Origin: Desulfotomaculum copahuensis
Lineage (GTDB): Bacteria; Bacillota; Desulfotomaculia; Desulfotomaculales; Desulfovirgulaceae
NCBI RefSeq assembly: GCF_001655685.1
Contig: NZ_LYVF01000174.1
Span: 23,759-87,758, forward strand
DNA: 64,000 nucleotides
Direction of reading: 5' to 3'
This document shows positions 55,392-63,948 of the stretch, in pieces. A program made the position numbers and the translations under genes. Below the pieces are notes generated by a model that searched no databases, had not been told where the DNA came from, and saw only the letters and a program-made list of their open reading frames with translations. The first letter of the stretch is position 1; each line of letters starts with the position of its first letter.

Positions 55392-57410
55392 TTACCGGGG
55401 AGTCGGTACCCTGGCTGCCACCCTGGCCCGGAACAGCTCTTCCACGTTCTCCGGATCCACACCGGTGATTATTTCTTCCCCCACTTTTACGCTCACCCCG
55501 CAATCACAATGCTCAAGGCAAAAAGTCCCCTTCAGACGCAAATAATCCATAATCCCCATCTGACGTGCCAGTTCCGCAAATTTATTCAGTACATCATAGG
55601 AGCCTTTCAGGTAGCAGTTGGTACCCACACAAACCGCCACTTCCAGCGGCTGTTGTTCCGGCTCTCCGCTTACGTCCACCGGCTTGCCGCTGATCCGCCG
55701 CCGGGGGTAATAATGAGTATGCAGATCCCGGTGGGTATTCCGGTTGGCCGGTCCACCAAACCAGCGTTCCAGCGCTCTGGTGACGAAAACATTGTCCTGC
55801 GGCCGGTGCAACTGCTCAGCCCGGTCCAGGCTGTAAATCCCTTTCATGCGTTCCCGCCGGACGGTGGTATCGTTGGGCACCGGCTGCCCACCGCCGCCCA
55901 GGCATCCTCCGGGACAGGCCATTATTTCCACCGCGTGGTAAAAGATTTCCCCGGCTTCAAGCCGCCTGATCAATTTTTCGGCGTTGCCCAGGCCGTTGAC
56001 CACCGCCAGCTTGAGCGTCTGCCCGCCGATGGCCAGTTCCGCTTCCTTGATTCCCTGCATGCCGCGCGCCGGGTAAAAGTCCACCCGTCCCTGTCCGGCA
56101 CCATCCAGATGGAATGAAACAAAGCGCACCACCGATTCCATCACTCCGCCCGACGCGCCGTAGATCACCGCTGCACCGGAGCCCATTCCGAGGGGATTGT
56201 CAAAAGTTTGCGGCTCCAATTCGTTGAAGACGATGCCCGCTTCCTTGATCATTTTGGCCAGTTCCACCGTGGTGAGCACGATGTCCACGTCGGGAGACTC
56301 CGCAGTAACGAATTCGGGCCGGATGGCTTCGAATTTCTTTGCCGTACAGGGCATCACGGATACACAAACCATTTTGCCCGACTCCAGCCCGGTTTCCCGG
56401 GCATAGTGCTTCTTGATCAGCGAGCCAAACATCTGTTGGGGGGAACGGCAGGTGGAAAGGTTTTCCAGCAAACCAGCGTGGAATTGCTCGGCATATTTGA
56501 CCCAGGCCGGACAGCAGGAGGTGAAGAGCGGCAGTCTGCCGCCATTATCCAAACGGCCCAGCAGTTCCAGCGATTCCTCAATGGTGGTCATGTCGGCCGT
56601 AAAAAGTGTATCGAACACGCGGTCGAAACCGATTCGGCGCAAAGCCGCCACCATCTGACCGGTAGCCTTCTCCCCCGGGTGCAGGCCGAACTCTTCACCA
56701 ATGGCCACCCGCACCGCCGGCGCCACCTGCACCACCACCACCTTGTCCGGATCGTAAATAGCTTCCCAAACCCGGTCCACATCCGGTTTCACGGTCAGTG
56801 CGCCGGTGGGACAGACGGCGGCGCACTGACCGCAGTTGACACAGGATACTTCCGCCAGCGGTTTGTCAAAGGCGGTGGTGACCTGCGTTTTCGCACCGCG
56901 AAAAGCAAAGTCCCAGATCCCCAGGCCCTGGATTTCCTTGCACATGCGTACGCAGTCACCACACAGTATGCATTTGTTGGGATTCTTGACCAGCGCCGGG
57001 GAAGAACCGTCCACCGGCAACCGTCTGTCCCGCCCCCCAAAGCGCACTCTGGTCACACCCAACTGATGCGCCAGTTGCTGCAGCCGGCAATTGCCGCTGC
57101 GCTCGCAACTGGTGCACTCGCGTTCGTGATTGGCCAGCAACAGTTCAATGATCATGCGCCGCAGCCGCCGGGTACGGGCAGTGTTGGTATGCACCACCAT
57201 GCCGTTTTCAGGCGGGGTGGAACAGGCGGCCGTCAGGCCCCGGCCGTCCACTTCCACCATGCACATGCGGCAGGCGCCGTAAATACTCAACTCCGAATGA
57301 TAGCAAAAAGTGGGTAATTCAATGCCGGCCAGACGGATTAATTCCAGCAGGTTCCGGCAGTCGTTTATTTCAACCAGCCGGCCGTCTATGCTCACATTAC
57401 CGGTAGACAT
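55392..57410 (-). CDS. hydA: [FeFe] hydrogenase catalytic subunit HydA
   Basis: A 672-residue catalytic subunit of a bifurcating hydrogenase. The N-terminal [2Fe-2S] domain (CYHSELSIYGACRMCMVEV), an NuoG-type His-Cys cluster region (CTSCERSGNC), two 4Fe-4S sites (CILCGDCVRMC, CVNCGQCAAVCP) and the H-cluster domain with TSCCPAW, MPCTAKK and EIMACPGGCLGGGGQP are all intact. A C-terminal thioredoxin-like [2Fe-2S] domain follows (CVGTNCYLKGS, CLEHCDCG). ATG 57410 follows AAGGGAG. With HydB and HydC it should oxidise NADH and reduced ferredoxin together to make H2. Confidence 0.93.
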   Translation of the reverse strand: MSTGNVSIDGRLVEINDCRNLLELIRLAGIELPTFCYHSELSIYGACRMCMVEVDGRGLTAACSTPPENGMVVHTNTARTRRLRRMIIELLLANHERECTSCERSGNCRLQQLAHQLGVTRVRFGGRDRRLPVDGSSPALVKNPNKCILCGDCVRMCKEIQGLGIWDFAFRGAKTQVTTAFDKPLAEVSCVNCGQCAAVCPTGALTVKPDVDRVWEAIYDPDKVVVVQVAPAVRVAIGEEFGLHPGEKATGQMVAALRRIGFDRVFDTLFTADMTTIEESLELLGRLDNGGRLPLFTSCCPAWVKYAEQFHAGLLENLSTCRSPQQMFGSLIKKHYARETGLESGKMVCVSVMPCTAKKFEAIRPEFVTAESPDVDIVLTTVELAKMIKEAGIVFNELEPQTFDNPLGMGSGAAVIYGASGGVMESVVRFVSFHLDGAGQGRVDFYPARGMQGIKEAELAIGGQTLKLAVVNGLGNAEKLIRRLEAGEIFYHAVEIMACPGGCLGGGGQPVPNDTTVRRERMKGIYSLDRAEQLHRPQDNVFVTRALERWFGGPANRNTHRDLHTHYYPRRRISGKPVDVSGEPEQQPLEVAVCVGTNCYLKGSYDVLNKFAELARQMGIMDYLRLKGTFCLEHCDCGVSVKVGEEIITGVDPENVEELFRARVAARVPTPR

Positions 57411-57433
57411 ATCACAGCTCACTCCCTTCGTAA

Positions 57434-59314
57434 TCAGGCCGTATAAACAGCATCAAACTTGCAATTTTCCATGCAGGTGCCGCATTTGATACACTTCGTC
57501 AAATCAATCACATGCGGCTGCTTCTTCTCACCGCTGATTGCCTCCACCGGGCAGTTTTTAGCGCATAAACCGCAACCCTTGCATTTTTCAGCGTTGATGA
57601 AGTAGCTGAGCAGGTCCTTGCAAACGCCGGCCGGACATTTGTTGTCCCTGACGTGTGCTTCATATTCGGGGCGGAAGTAACGCAGAGTGGTCAGCACCGG
57701 GTTCGGCGCTGTTTTACCCAAACCGCACAAGGCACCGTCCTTGACGGTTTGGGCCAACTCCTCCAGCAGGGCCAAATCTTCTTCCGCAGCCTTGCCGTTG
57801 GTTACACTGGTCAACAGTTCAAGCATGCGCCTGGTTCCTTCCCGGCAGGGAACGCATTTGCCGCATGACTCGTTTTGAACAAACGTCATGAAAAACCGGG
57901 CCACTTCCACCATACAACTGTCCTGTCCAAGCACAACCATTCCCCCGGAACCAATCATCGCCCCCACCTTTTGCAGGGAATCGAAATCAAGGGGTAAATC
58001 CAGATGTTCTTCCGTCAGGCATCCCCCGGAGGGACCGCCGATCTGCACGGCCTTGAAGCTTTTTCCTTCCCGCAGGCCGCCGCCGATGTTAAAAACTATT
58101 TCCCGCAAAGTGATGCCCATGGGCACCTCCACCAGGCCGGTATGAGCAACCTGACCGGCCAGGGCGAAGGTCTTGGTGCCCGGACTGCCGGGCGTGCCGT
58201 ACCGCCTGAACCAGCCGGCGCCCCGCATGATGATGGGCGCGATGTTGGCCAGTGTTTCCACATTATTAATCACGGTGGGGCAGCCCCACAGTCCGCTGTT
58301 GGCCGGAAACGGCGGGCGCGGGCGGGGCATGCCGCGTTGTCCTTCAACCGAAGCAATCAGCGCCGTTTCCTCGCCGCATACGAAAGCGCCGGCTCCCTCC
58401 TTGATATGAATGCGGAAAGAAAAACCACTGTCCAGAATGTTTTCACCGAGCAGACCGGCGGCTTCCGCATCAGCAATCGCCTTGCGCAGTCTTTTCACCG
58501 CCAGCGGATATTCCGCCCGTACATAGATATAGCCCTCATCCGCGCCAATGGCATAGCCGGCTATCATCATTCCTTCCAGCACCCGGTGGGGGGCGCCTTC
58601 CATCACACTGCGGTCCATGAAAGCCCCCGGATCACCCTCGTCACCGTTGCAAATAAAATATTTTTTATTCCCCGGGGCATTGCGGGCAAAAGTCCATTTC
58701 CGGCCGGTAGGAAAACCGGCGCCCCCCCGACCGCGCAGCCCGGAGTCAAGAACCTCTTTGATCACATCCGGCGGGGTCATCTCGAAAAGCACTTTCTCCA
58801 GCGCCTGATACCCGCTGTGGGCCAGGTAATCATTGAGATCCTCCGGGTTGACCCGGCCGCATTGTTCCAATGCAATGCGCACCTGGTGACGGTAAAAGGG
58901 AATATCATCTTCCCGGGCCACCACCCGGCCGGTGGCCGGATGGTGGTAGAGCAGCCTTTCCACCGGACGGCCGTTGACCAGGTGCTCCTCAACAATTTCC
59001 GGAACATCCGCCGGTTTTACTTTACAATAGAGAATACCCGCCGGTTCAAAGCGCACCAGCGGTCCCATCTGGCAAAAACCGTGGCAGCCGCTGGCGTTCA
59101 AAGCAACAGCGGGGTGCTCCACCTCCTGGACCAGTTCCAGTTTATATGGCAGGCCCCTTTGGACCAGCTCATGCTGAAAGGCCTCATACACACCGAGCGA
59201 GCCGTTGGCCACACAACCGGTGCCGGCACAAATCAAAATGCGCAGTTTTTCCTCCCGTAGCGCCCGCCGCGCCCGTTCCGCATGCGCTCTTAAATCCTGC
59301 CTTGATTTAAGCAT
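57434..59314 (-). CDS. hydB: Bifurcating hydrogenase subunit HydB (NuoF-like)
   Basis: A 626-residue NuoF-type subunit. The N-terminal thioredoxin-like [2Fe-2S] domain (CAGTGCVANGS, GCHGFCQMGPLV) is followed by the NADH site GRGGAGFPTGRKW near residue 205, the FMN site NGDEGDPGAFMDRS, the 4Fe-4S motif CGKCVPCREGTRR and two C-terminal ferredoxin-type clusters (CKGCGLCAKNCP, CIKCGTCMENC). It oxidises NADH or reduces NAD and carries the bifurcating flavin. ATG 59314 has GGGGGGA upstream, and it overlaps hydC by 8 bases. Confidence 0.93.
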   Translation of the reverse strand: MLKSRQDLRAHAERARRALREEKLRILICAGTGCVANGSLGVYEAFQHELVQRGLPYKLELVQEVEHPAVALNASGCHGFCQMGPLVRFEPAGILYCKVKPADVPEIVEEHLVNGRPVERLLYHHPATGRVVAREDDIPFYRHQVRIALEQCGRVNPEDLNDYLAHSGYQALEKVLFEMTPPDVIKEVLDSGLRGRGGAGFPTGRKWTFARNAPGNKKYFICNGDEGDPGAFMDRSVMEGAPHRVLEGMMIAGYAIGADEGYIYVRAEYPLAVKRLRKAIADAEAAGLLGENILDSGFSFRIHIKEGAGAFVCGEETALIASVEGQRGMPRPRPPFPANSGLWGCPTVINNVETLANIAPIIMRGAGWFRRYGTPGSPGTKTFALAGQVAHTGLVEVPMGITLREIVFNIGGGLREGKSFKAVQIGGPSGGCLTEEHLDLPLDFDSLQKVGAMIGSGGMVVLGQDSCMVEVARFFMTFVQNESCGKCVPCREGTRRMLELLTSVTNGKAAEEDLALLEELAQTVKDGALCGLGKTAPNPVLTTLRYFRPEYEAHVRDNKCPAGVCKDLLSYFINAEKCKGCGLCAKNCPVEAISGEKKQPHVIDLTKCIKCGTCMENCKFDAVYTA

Positions 59315-59870
59315 CTTGATCCCCCCGTTCACCCTGGTTTTCCCCGGACTTCAAACGGTTCAGGACAGCCGTTGCTTCTTCGGGTGTCATCTGCCCGTGC
59401 ACTTCCCGGCCGTTAACGGTCATCACCGGGGCCAGGCCGCAGGCACCCAAACAGGACACTGTTTCAACCGTGAATTGTAGATCGGGGGTGGTCTCCTGTC
59501 CTTCCGCCAGGCCTGTTTCCTTGCGCAGGGCAAAATGGATTCCTTCCGCTCCCCGCACGTGACAGGCGGTGCCGTTACAAACCCGGATTACATATTTCCC
59601 TTTCGGCAGCAGGGAAAACTGGGCGTAGAAAGTGGCCACGCCGTAAACGACGGCCGGCGGGATGTTCAAAGCCGTGGCGATATAGGTCAGCACCTCTTCG
59701 GGCAGATAGCGGTATTCCTGCTGCACTTCCTGCAAGATGGCAATCAGATGGGCCACCTGCCCTTCATGCCGTGACACTATTTCCTGCAACTTCGCAAATT
59801 TCCTTTCCAGTGCTCCTGGCTGTATGGACTCCGGTTGCACCGGTGCCGGTTCAACTGATTTTGTTCCCAC
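59307..59870 (-). CDS. hydC: Bifurcating hydrogenase subunit HydC (NuoE-like)
   Basis: A 187-residue NuoE-type [2Fe-2S] subunit. Ligands are in VCNGTACHVRGA and SCLGACGLAPVM. The helical N-terminal part (LPEEVLTYIATALNIPPAVVYGVATFYAQF) is typical. GTG 59870 follows GGGAGGG. Its start lies only 26 bases after the CoA-transferase stop, so it is probably co-transcribed with that gene. Confidence 0.92.
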   Translation of the reverse strand: MGTKSVEPAPVQPESIQPGALERKFAKLQEIVSRHEGQVAHLIAILQEVQQEYRYLPEEVLTYIATALNIPPAVVYGVATFYAQFSLLPKGKYVIRVCNGTACHVRGAEGIHFALRKETGLAEGQETTPDLQFTVETVSCLGACGLAPVMTVNGREVHGQMTPEEATAVLNRLKSGENQGERGDQDA

Positions 59871-59896
59871 TGAAATCCCTCCCTCTTGAAAACAGG

Positions 59897-61237
59897 TTAA
59901 CAACGGTTACTCCGCCGCCAAATGCCGATTTTCTCCGCTTCCGCGATCAACTCTTCGCGAAAAGCGGGATGAGCAATGGAAATTAAATCCTCCGCCCGTT
60001 CCCAGGTTGATTTGCCCTTCAGATTGACCATGCCGTACTCGGTTACTATATACATGGCCACCGAACGTGGTGTGGTCACTATTGCTCCGGGAGAAAGAAG
60101 CGGTTTGATCCGCGAAGTGATCTTTCCTTTCTTGTCCGCAAAAGTGGAACTGAAACAGCAAAAGGCTTTTCCTCCCCTGGAAAGAAAAGCCCCGACAAAG
60201 AAGTCCAATTGCCCGCCGGTACCACTAATCTGACGGGTTCCGGAAGACTCGGCGCAAATTTGACCGAACAGATCCATTTCTATGGCGCCGTTGATTGAAA
60301 CCACATTATCGTTTTCACCAATCACCTGTATGCGGTTGGTATAGTTGACCGGATAGGAGGCGATCGCCGGGTTTTCATCCACAAAATCATAAAGTTCCTT
60401 TGTGCCCATACAGAAGGTGAACACCATTTTGCCGGTATCGATATTCTTTCTTCTGCCCGTGATCCGCCCGGCGCTGTACATGTCCATGTAAGCGTCCACA
60501 AACATTTCCGTGTGCACACCCAAATCCTTCAAATCCGACCGGGCGATTAATTCCCCGATCGCATTGGGCATACTGCCGATGCCCAGTTGAATGCAACTGC
60601 CGTCCTCAATCTCGGACACCACCAGTTGCGCAATTTTTTGATCGATCTCGGCGCTTTTGAGCAGCGGGGCGGTGGGAATGGGCCAATTGCTGCTTTCCAC
60701 CACACAATCCACTTCAGTTATATGCACACATTCCTCTCTACCGCCCGGAACCCGGGGCATGTTTTCATTAACCTCCAGGATGATCTTTTTGGCCTTCTCC
60801 AGCGTTGCCCGGGTGGAGGCGTTCTGCAGGCCAAAATTGAAAAAGCCGTGCCTGTCCATGGGTGTAACGGCAATCATGGCCACATCGACATCAATATACT
60901 GGCGGTAATAGCGGGGTACATCTCGAAACAGAATAGGAATATAATAGCATAAACCCTGATCCGACAGACTGCGGTCAATCCCGCTCAAATGCCAGTTGTT
61001 ATAAATAAAATGCTTTCCCTCCGGATCCACCCTGACTATTTCCGGCACCCCCGCCACCCGGGTGGCGGCACGGACCTTGACGTCCGACAATTCATCCCTT
61101 CTTCTGGCCAGCGCCCGGTCGAGATCAACCACCTGGCCGGCGAAATTTCCGTAGTCGACCCAATCACCGGACTGCACCAGTTTCACCGCTTCATCGGCCG
61201 GCGCCAGCTTTTGCCGGTAAAGATCGTACCAACCCAT
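59897..61237 (-). CDS. Acyl-CoA:acetate CoA-transferase
   Basis: A 446-residue member of the acetyl-CoA hydrolase/CoA-transferase family that includes butyryl-CoA:acetate and 4-hydroxybutyrate CoA-transferases. The segment LGVHTEMFVDAYMDMYSAG near residue 223 holds the probable catalytic Glu, and ISGTGGQLDFFVGAF near residue 348 is the CoA-site loop. ATG 61237 follows GGGGGTG; an upstream GTG overlaps the ribosome site. Its promoter carries a FadR-like operator. It could activate short fatty acids for beta-oxidation with acetyl-CoA as donor. It heads the hydrogenase transcript. Confidence 0.88.
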   Translation of the reverse strand: MGWYDLYRQKLAPADEAVKLVQSGDWVDYGNFAGQVVDLDRALARRRDELSDVKVRAATRVAGVPEIVRVDPEGKHFIYNNWHLSGIDRSLSDQGLCYYIPILFRDVPRYYRQYIDVDVAMIAVTPMDRHGFFNFGLQNASTRATLEKAKKIILEVNENMPRVPGGREECVHITEVDCVVESSNWPIPTAPLLKSAEIDQKIAQLVVSEIEDGSCIQLGIGSMPNAIGELIARSDLKDLGVHTEMFVDAYMDMYSAGRITGRRKNIDTGKMVFTFCMGTKELYDFVDENPAIASYPVNYTNRIQVIGENDNVVSINGAIEMDLFGQICAESSGTRQISGTGGQLDFFVGAFLSRGGKAFCCFSSTFADKKGKITSRIKPLLSPGAIVTTPRSVAMYIVTEYGMVNLKGKSTWERAEDLISIAHPAFREELIAEAEKIGIWRRSNRC

Positions 61238-61324
61238 GAATTCCACCCCCGTGAAATAACTACCAATAATTGCATAAACTAATGTTTTATTTACATTATT
61301 AATGCACCCCCGCCAAACAGATTG

Positions 61325-61342
61325 TGAATGAATTAACTTTCA
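61325..61342. promoter_or_regulatory. Candidate FadR operator (CoA-transferase/hyd operon)
   Basis: TGAATGA-ATTA-ACTTTCA: the left arm is a full match to the Bacillus FadR consensus arm, the right arm matches 5 of 7. It overlaps the predicted transcript start, so binding would block transcription. Confidence 0.5.
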
Positions 61343-61345
61343 CCA

Positions 61346-61374
61346 ATCATAACATAATTAGTGCATTCGCTCAA
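61346..61374 (-). promoter_or_regulatory. Sigma-A promoter of the CoA-transferase/hyd operon
   Basis: On the minus strand TTGAGC, 17 bases and TATGAT, with transcription expected to begin near 61339. Confidence 0.7.
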
Positions 61375-61618
61375 AATATAAAATAAAACAGATTTGGACT
61401 GATATTGGAGAATAGGTCGCGCTGTATATCGTTACCTTTCATTTTCAAATGATAAGGCATCTTCATTATCAGTTATAAAAAATTTTAACAAGACGGCCCG
61501 GCACCGGCATTTTTCCATTCATTCTACAAAATTAGCGCCTGCGCCCAGGCAGGAGATCACCGGTGGACGGCCAATTCTTAAAGGTAAATAAACCAGGGAT
61601 ATCAGGAGGACTGAAAAG

Positions 61619-61861
61619 TTGACCACCGGCAAGAACGGCGAAGCAGACGGCTTGATTGGCATACCGCAAATGATTGGCGACCTGGTGGTTTATCCGGTGT
61701 CGTCGGAACTGGCTTATGTGGTGGAGAGGGATTGCCGCATTGAACTGACCACCACGCCAAACAGTTGCACCTGCTGTACCTTCCGGTTCAATTCCCGGCA
61801 CCAGCCCGGCTTCCGTTGCCGGCATATTGAGGCCGTACGGCGGGTGCTGGGCTTGTCCTGA
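61619..61861 (+). CDS. Small SWIM-type zinc-finger protein
   Basis: An 80-residue protein. The C-terminal part has CTCCTFRFNS followed by FRCRHIEAVRRVLGL, a CxC...CxH arrangement as in SWIM zinc fingers, which bind DNA or protein. AGGAGG precedes the TTG start by 8 bases. The next gene, 67 bases on, is another small zinc-binding protein, so the two may act together. No function is known. Confidence 0.6.
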   Translation: MTTGKNGEADGLIGIPQMIGDLVVYPVSSELAYVVERDCRIELTTTPNSCTCCTFRFNSRHQPGFRCRHIEAVRRVLGLS

Positions 61862-61928
61862 GTTATTTCCGCCCGGCCGGTGGACATACTGTAAGATGGT
61901 CAATCTTTTGAATCGCAGGTGTTGAATT

Positions 61929-62306
61929 ATGGAAGCAAAAGTTTATCCCTTCCCCAGCCGCGAGGATCAACAGGTTATTCAAACCGCCATTGAAGTTTTT
62001 CTCACCAGCCAGACAGGAAAGGCACGCGACACCATGCTCAAAACCATCCGGGCGGTGCTGGACCGCTACCGGATCTCCCGGTTCACTTTTCCCGACTATG
62101 TGGTGGAGGCCACCCGCGCTCCGGGCCTTTCAGTAGTTCGGGCGCGCAAATATGTCACCGGCATGGTCTGTCCCCAGTGCGGGGAAAAGCTCTACGGGCT
62201 GAGCAGCAGGGTGCGCATTTTAAGCGTACAGGAGCGACGGGACTACCACCTGGTAACATACGGTTGCCGCTGCGGCAAGGTTTTTGCCAAGCCGGAGCAA
62301 TGCTGA
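61929..62306 (+). CDS. Hypothetical protein with C-terminal zinc ribbon
   Basis: A 125-residue protein. An N-terminal helical part (about residues 10-75) is followed by a zinc ribbon, CPQCGEKL near residue 81 and CRCGKVF near residue 113. No family is recognised. The ATG has only a weak upstream ribosome site (ATCGCAGGTG). It probably shares a transcript with the SWIM-type gene. The cysteine layout suggests nucleic-acid binding. Confidence 0.6.
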   Translation: MEAKVYPFPSREDQQVIQTAIEVFLTSQTGKARDTMLKTIRAVLDRYRISRFTFPDYVVEATRAPGLSVVRARKYVTGMVCPQCGEKLYGLSSRVRILSVQERRDYHLVTYGCRCGKVFAKPEQC

Positions 62307-62751
62307 TGCATATTTCGCGGGACCGTTGCCGCAAACGCCGGCTCTTCCGCCCACGTTACGGTAACAGGTGCCGTTTTTCTTTTTTTCCGGGACTTTCGGG
62401 CCATGTCATGGTGCAATTGGCCGGTTTATCGATTTTTCTCCCCCGGACGGGCATTTTTTTTGCCATAAAAATCTTGCCCTGATCGTCAATCTGAGTTAGA
62501 ATTTTAATGGTTACGCACATCTTTTTGGTTGGGCAGGTTGATAATACCATCAATGCCCGGCCGCAAACACTGACGGACACACTATGACGTCTGGACGGTT
62601 TTTTCCCAAAATGATAACTGCCTGGCAGGAAGGGAGTTGATTGCCCGGAGAAATGGGAAAACTAAGCTAGCACCATTTTATGGCCCAACATCTTCCTGCA
62701 CGGCAGGTTATTTTGTTGTGTCCAACGAAAAAATTCCGGGAGAAGTGGGTA
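62307..62751. other. Intergenic region upstream of the glycosyltransferase
   Basis: 445 bases. A minus-strand frame (62356-62580) contains a plausible small basic peptide, but ribosome site and homology are lacking. No riboswitch or terminator is recognised. Confidence 0.45.
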
Positions 62752-63948
62752 ATGAAAGAAATTATATTGGCGCTGCAAACATTGCTGATGCTTTTTACCC
62801 TTTACTATATCTTCATTTCGTTCTTTTCCTTCCACCGGCGGCCGGAAAACTATTCCACCCCGCCTGGCGCCGCATTTGCCGTTGTTATTGCGGCACATAA
62901 CGAGGAAAAGGTGATCGGCGAGTTAATCAAAAGTGTATTTCAACTTGATTATCCGCGCCACCTGTATCAGGTATTTGTCATCGCCGACAACTGTACGGAC
63001 CGGACGGCCGGGATTGCCTCCGCCCTCGGCGCCACGGTGATCAAACGCTTCAACGACCGGGAAAAGGGCAAGGGCTATGCGCTGGAATACGGGTTTCAAA
63101 AGATCCACGGGCTGCCCCGGCACTTTGACGCTTTCGTGGTCCTGGACGCGGACAACCTGATCTCGCCCAACTTCCTGACTATTATGAACCACCGCCTGGC
63201 GCAAGGGGAAAAAATCATCCAGGGCTATCTGGACACCAAAAACCCGCAGGACAGCTGGGTTTCCCGTTCCATTTACGTAGGCTACCTGATCACCGATCGC
63301 TTCTGGCAGCTGGCCAAGTACAACCTGGGACTTACCTGCGCCCTGGGCGGCACGGGCATGTGCATCGCCAGCGATGTGTTGCGCAAATTCGGCTGGGGCA
63401 TGACTTCCCTGACCGAGGACCTGGAGTTTCAGACCAAGACCCTGTTTTGCGGCATGCGCGTCAATTGGGCGCACGATGCCGTGGTTTATGACGAAAAGCC
63501 GCTGACCATGAAACAATCCTGGCGCCAGCGCCAGCGCTGGATGCAGGGACACTGCAACGTGGCCGGACGTTATTTTTTCAAGCTGTTCAAAGAGGGCCTG
63601 CTCACGCTCGACTTCCGCAAGATTGACGGGGCCATCTACCTGCTGCAGCCCTACTTCACCATGCTCATGGGTCTTGCCCTGGTCTATTCCATATTTAACT
63701 GGCACCAGGTAAACCCGTGGTGGTTCGGCGGCGGTTTCGTCTTTCAGTACCTGTACCTGGGACTGGCTCTCTACCTGGAAAAAGCGCCGGCACGGACATT
63801 TGTCTGGCTGCTTTATTACCCGGTATTCACCCTGACCTGGATTCCGATTACCTTTGCCGGTTTCATTCACCGGAACAACAAAGTCTGGAGCCATACCAAG
63901 CATGTGCGCGATATTTCCATCGAGCATTTGCGCAGCCAGATCCAGTAG
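62752..63948 (+). CDS. Membrane glycosyltransferase, family 2
   Basis: A 398-residue processive-type GT2 enzyme. An N-terminal membrane helix (about residues 3-25) precedes the catalytic domain with AFAVVIAAHNEEKVI, VLDADNLI (DxD), TEDLEFQ and the QRQRW motif, found in polysaccharide synthases of the BcsA/NodC/PgaC type. Three or four C-terminal helices follow. ATG 62752 has GGGAGAAG upstream; the frame from 62680 adds unrelated residues. It would build an extracellular or lipid-linked sugar polymer; the sugar is not predictable. Its operon partners, if any, lie beyond the window. Confidence 0.88.
   Translation: MKEIILALQTLLMLFTLYYIFISFFSFHRRPENYSTPPGAAFAVVIAAHNEEKVIGELIKSVFQLDYPRHLYQVFVIADNCTDRTAGIASALGATVIKRFNDREKGKGYALEYGFQKIHGLPRHFDAFVVLDADNLISPNFLTIMNHRLAQGEKIIQGYLDTKNPQDSWVSRSIYVGYLITDRFWQLAKYNLGLTCALGGTGMCIASDVLRKFGWGMTSLTEDLEFQTKTLFCGMRVNWAHDAVVYDEKPLTMKQSWRQRQRWMQGHCNVAGRYFFKLFKEGLLTLDFRKIDGAIYLLQPYFTMLMGLALVYSIFNWHQVNPWWFGGGFVFQYLYLGLALYLEKAPARTFVWLLYYPVFTLTWIPITFAGFIHRNNKVWSHTKHVRDISIEHLRSQIQ

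Larger units (their letters stand above)
61238..61618. other. AT-rich divergent intergenic region
   Basis: 381 bases, notably AT-rich. It contains the CoA-transferase promoter and FadR-like operator. Nothing else is recognised apart from the AGGAGG of the next gene at its right end. Confidence 0.55.

Noticed and set aside
62356..62580. Minus-strand ORF with a basic peptide near 62450
   Set aside because: Weak ribosome site, low-complexity AT/GC runs and no recognisable family; left as intergenic.
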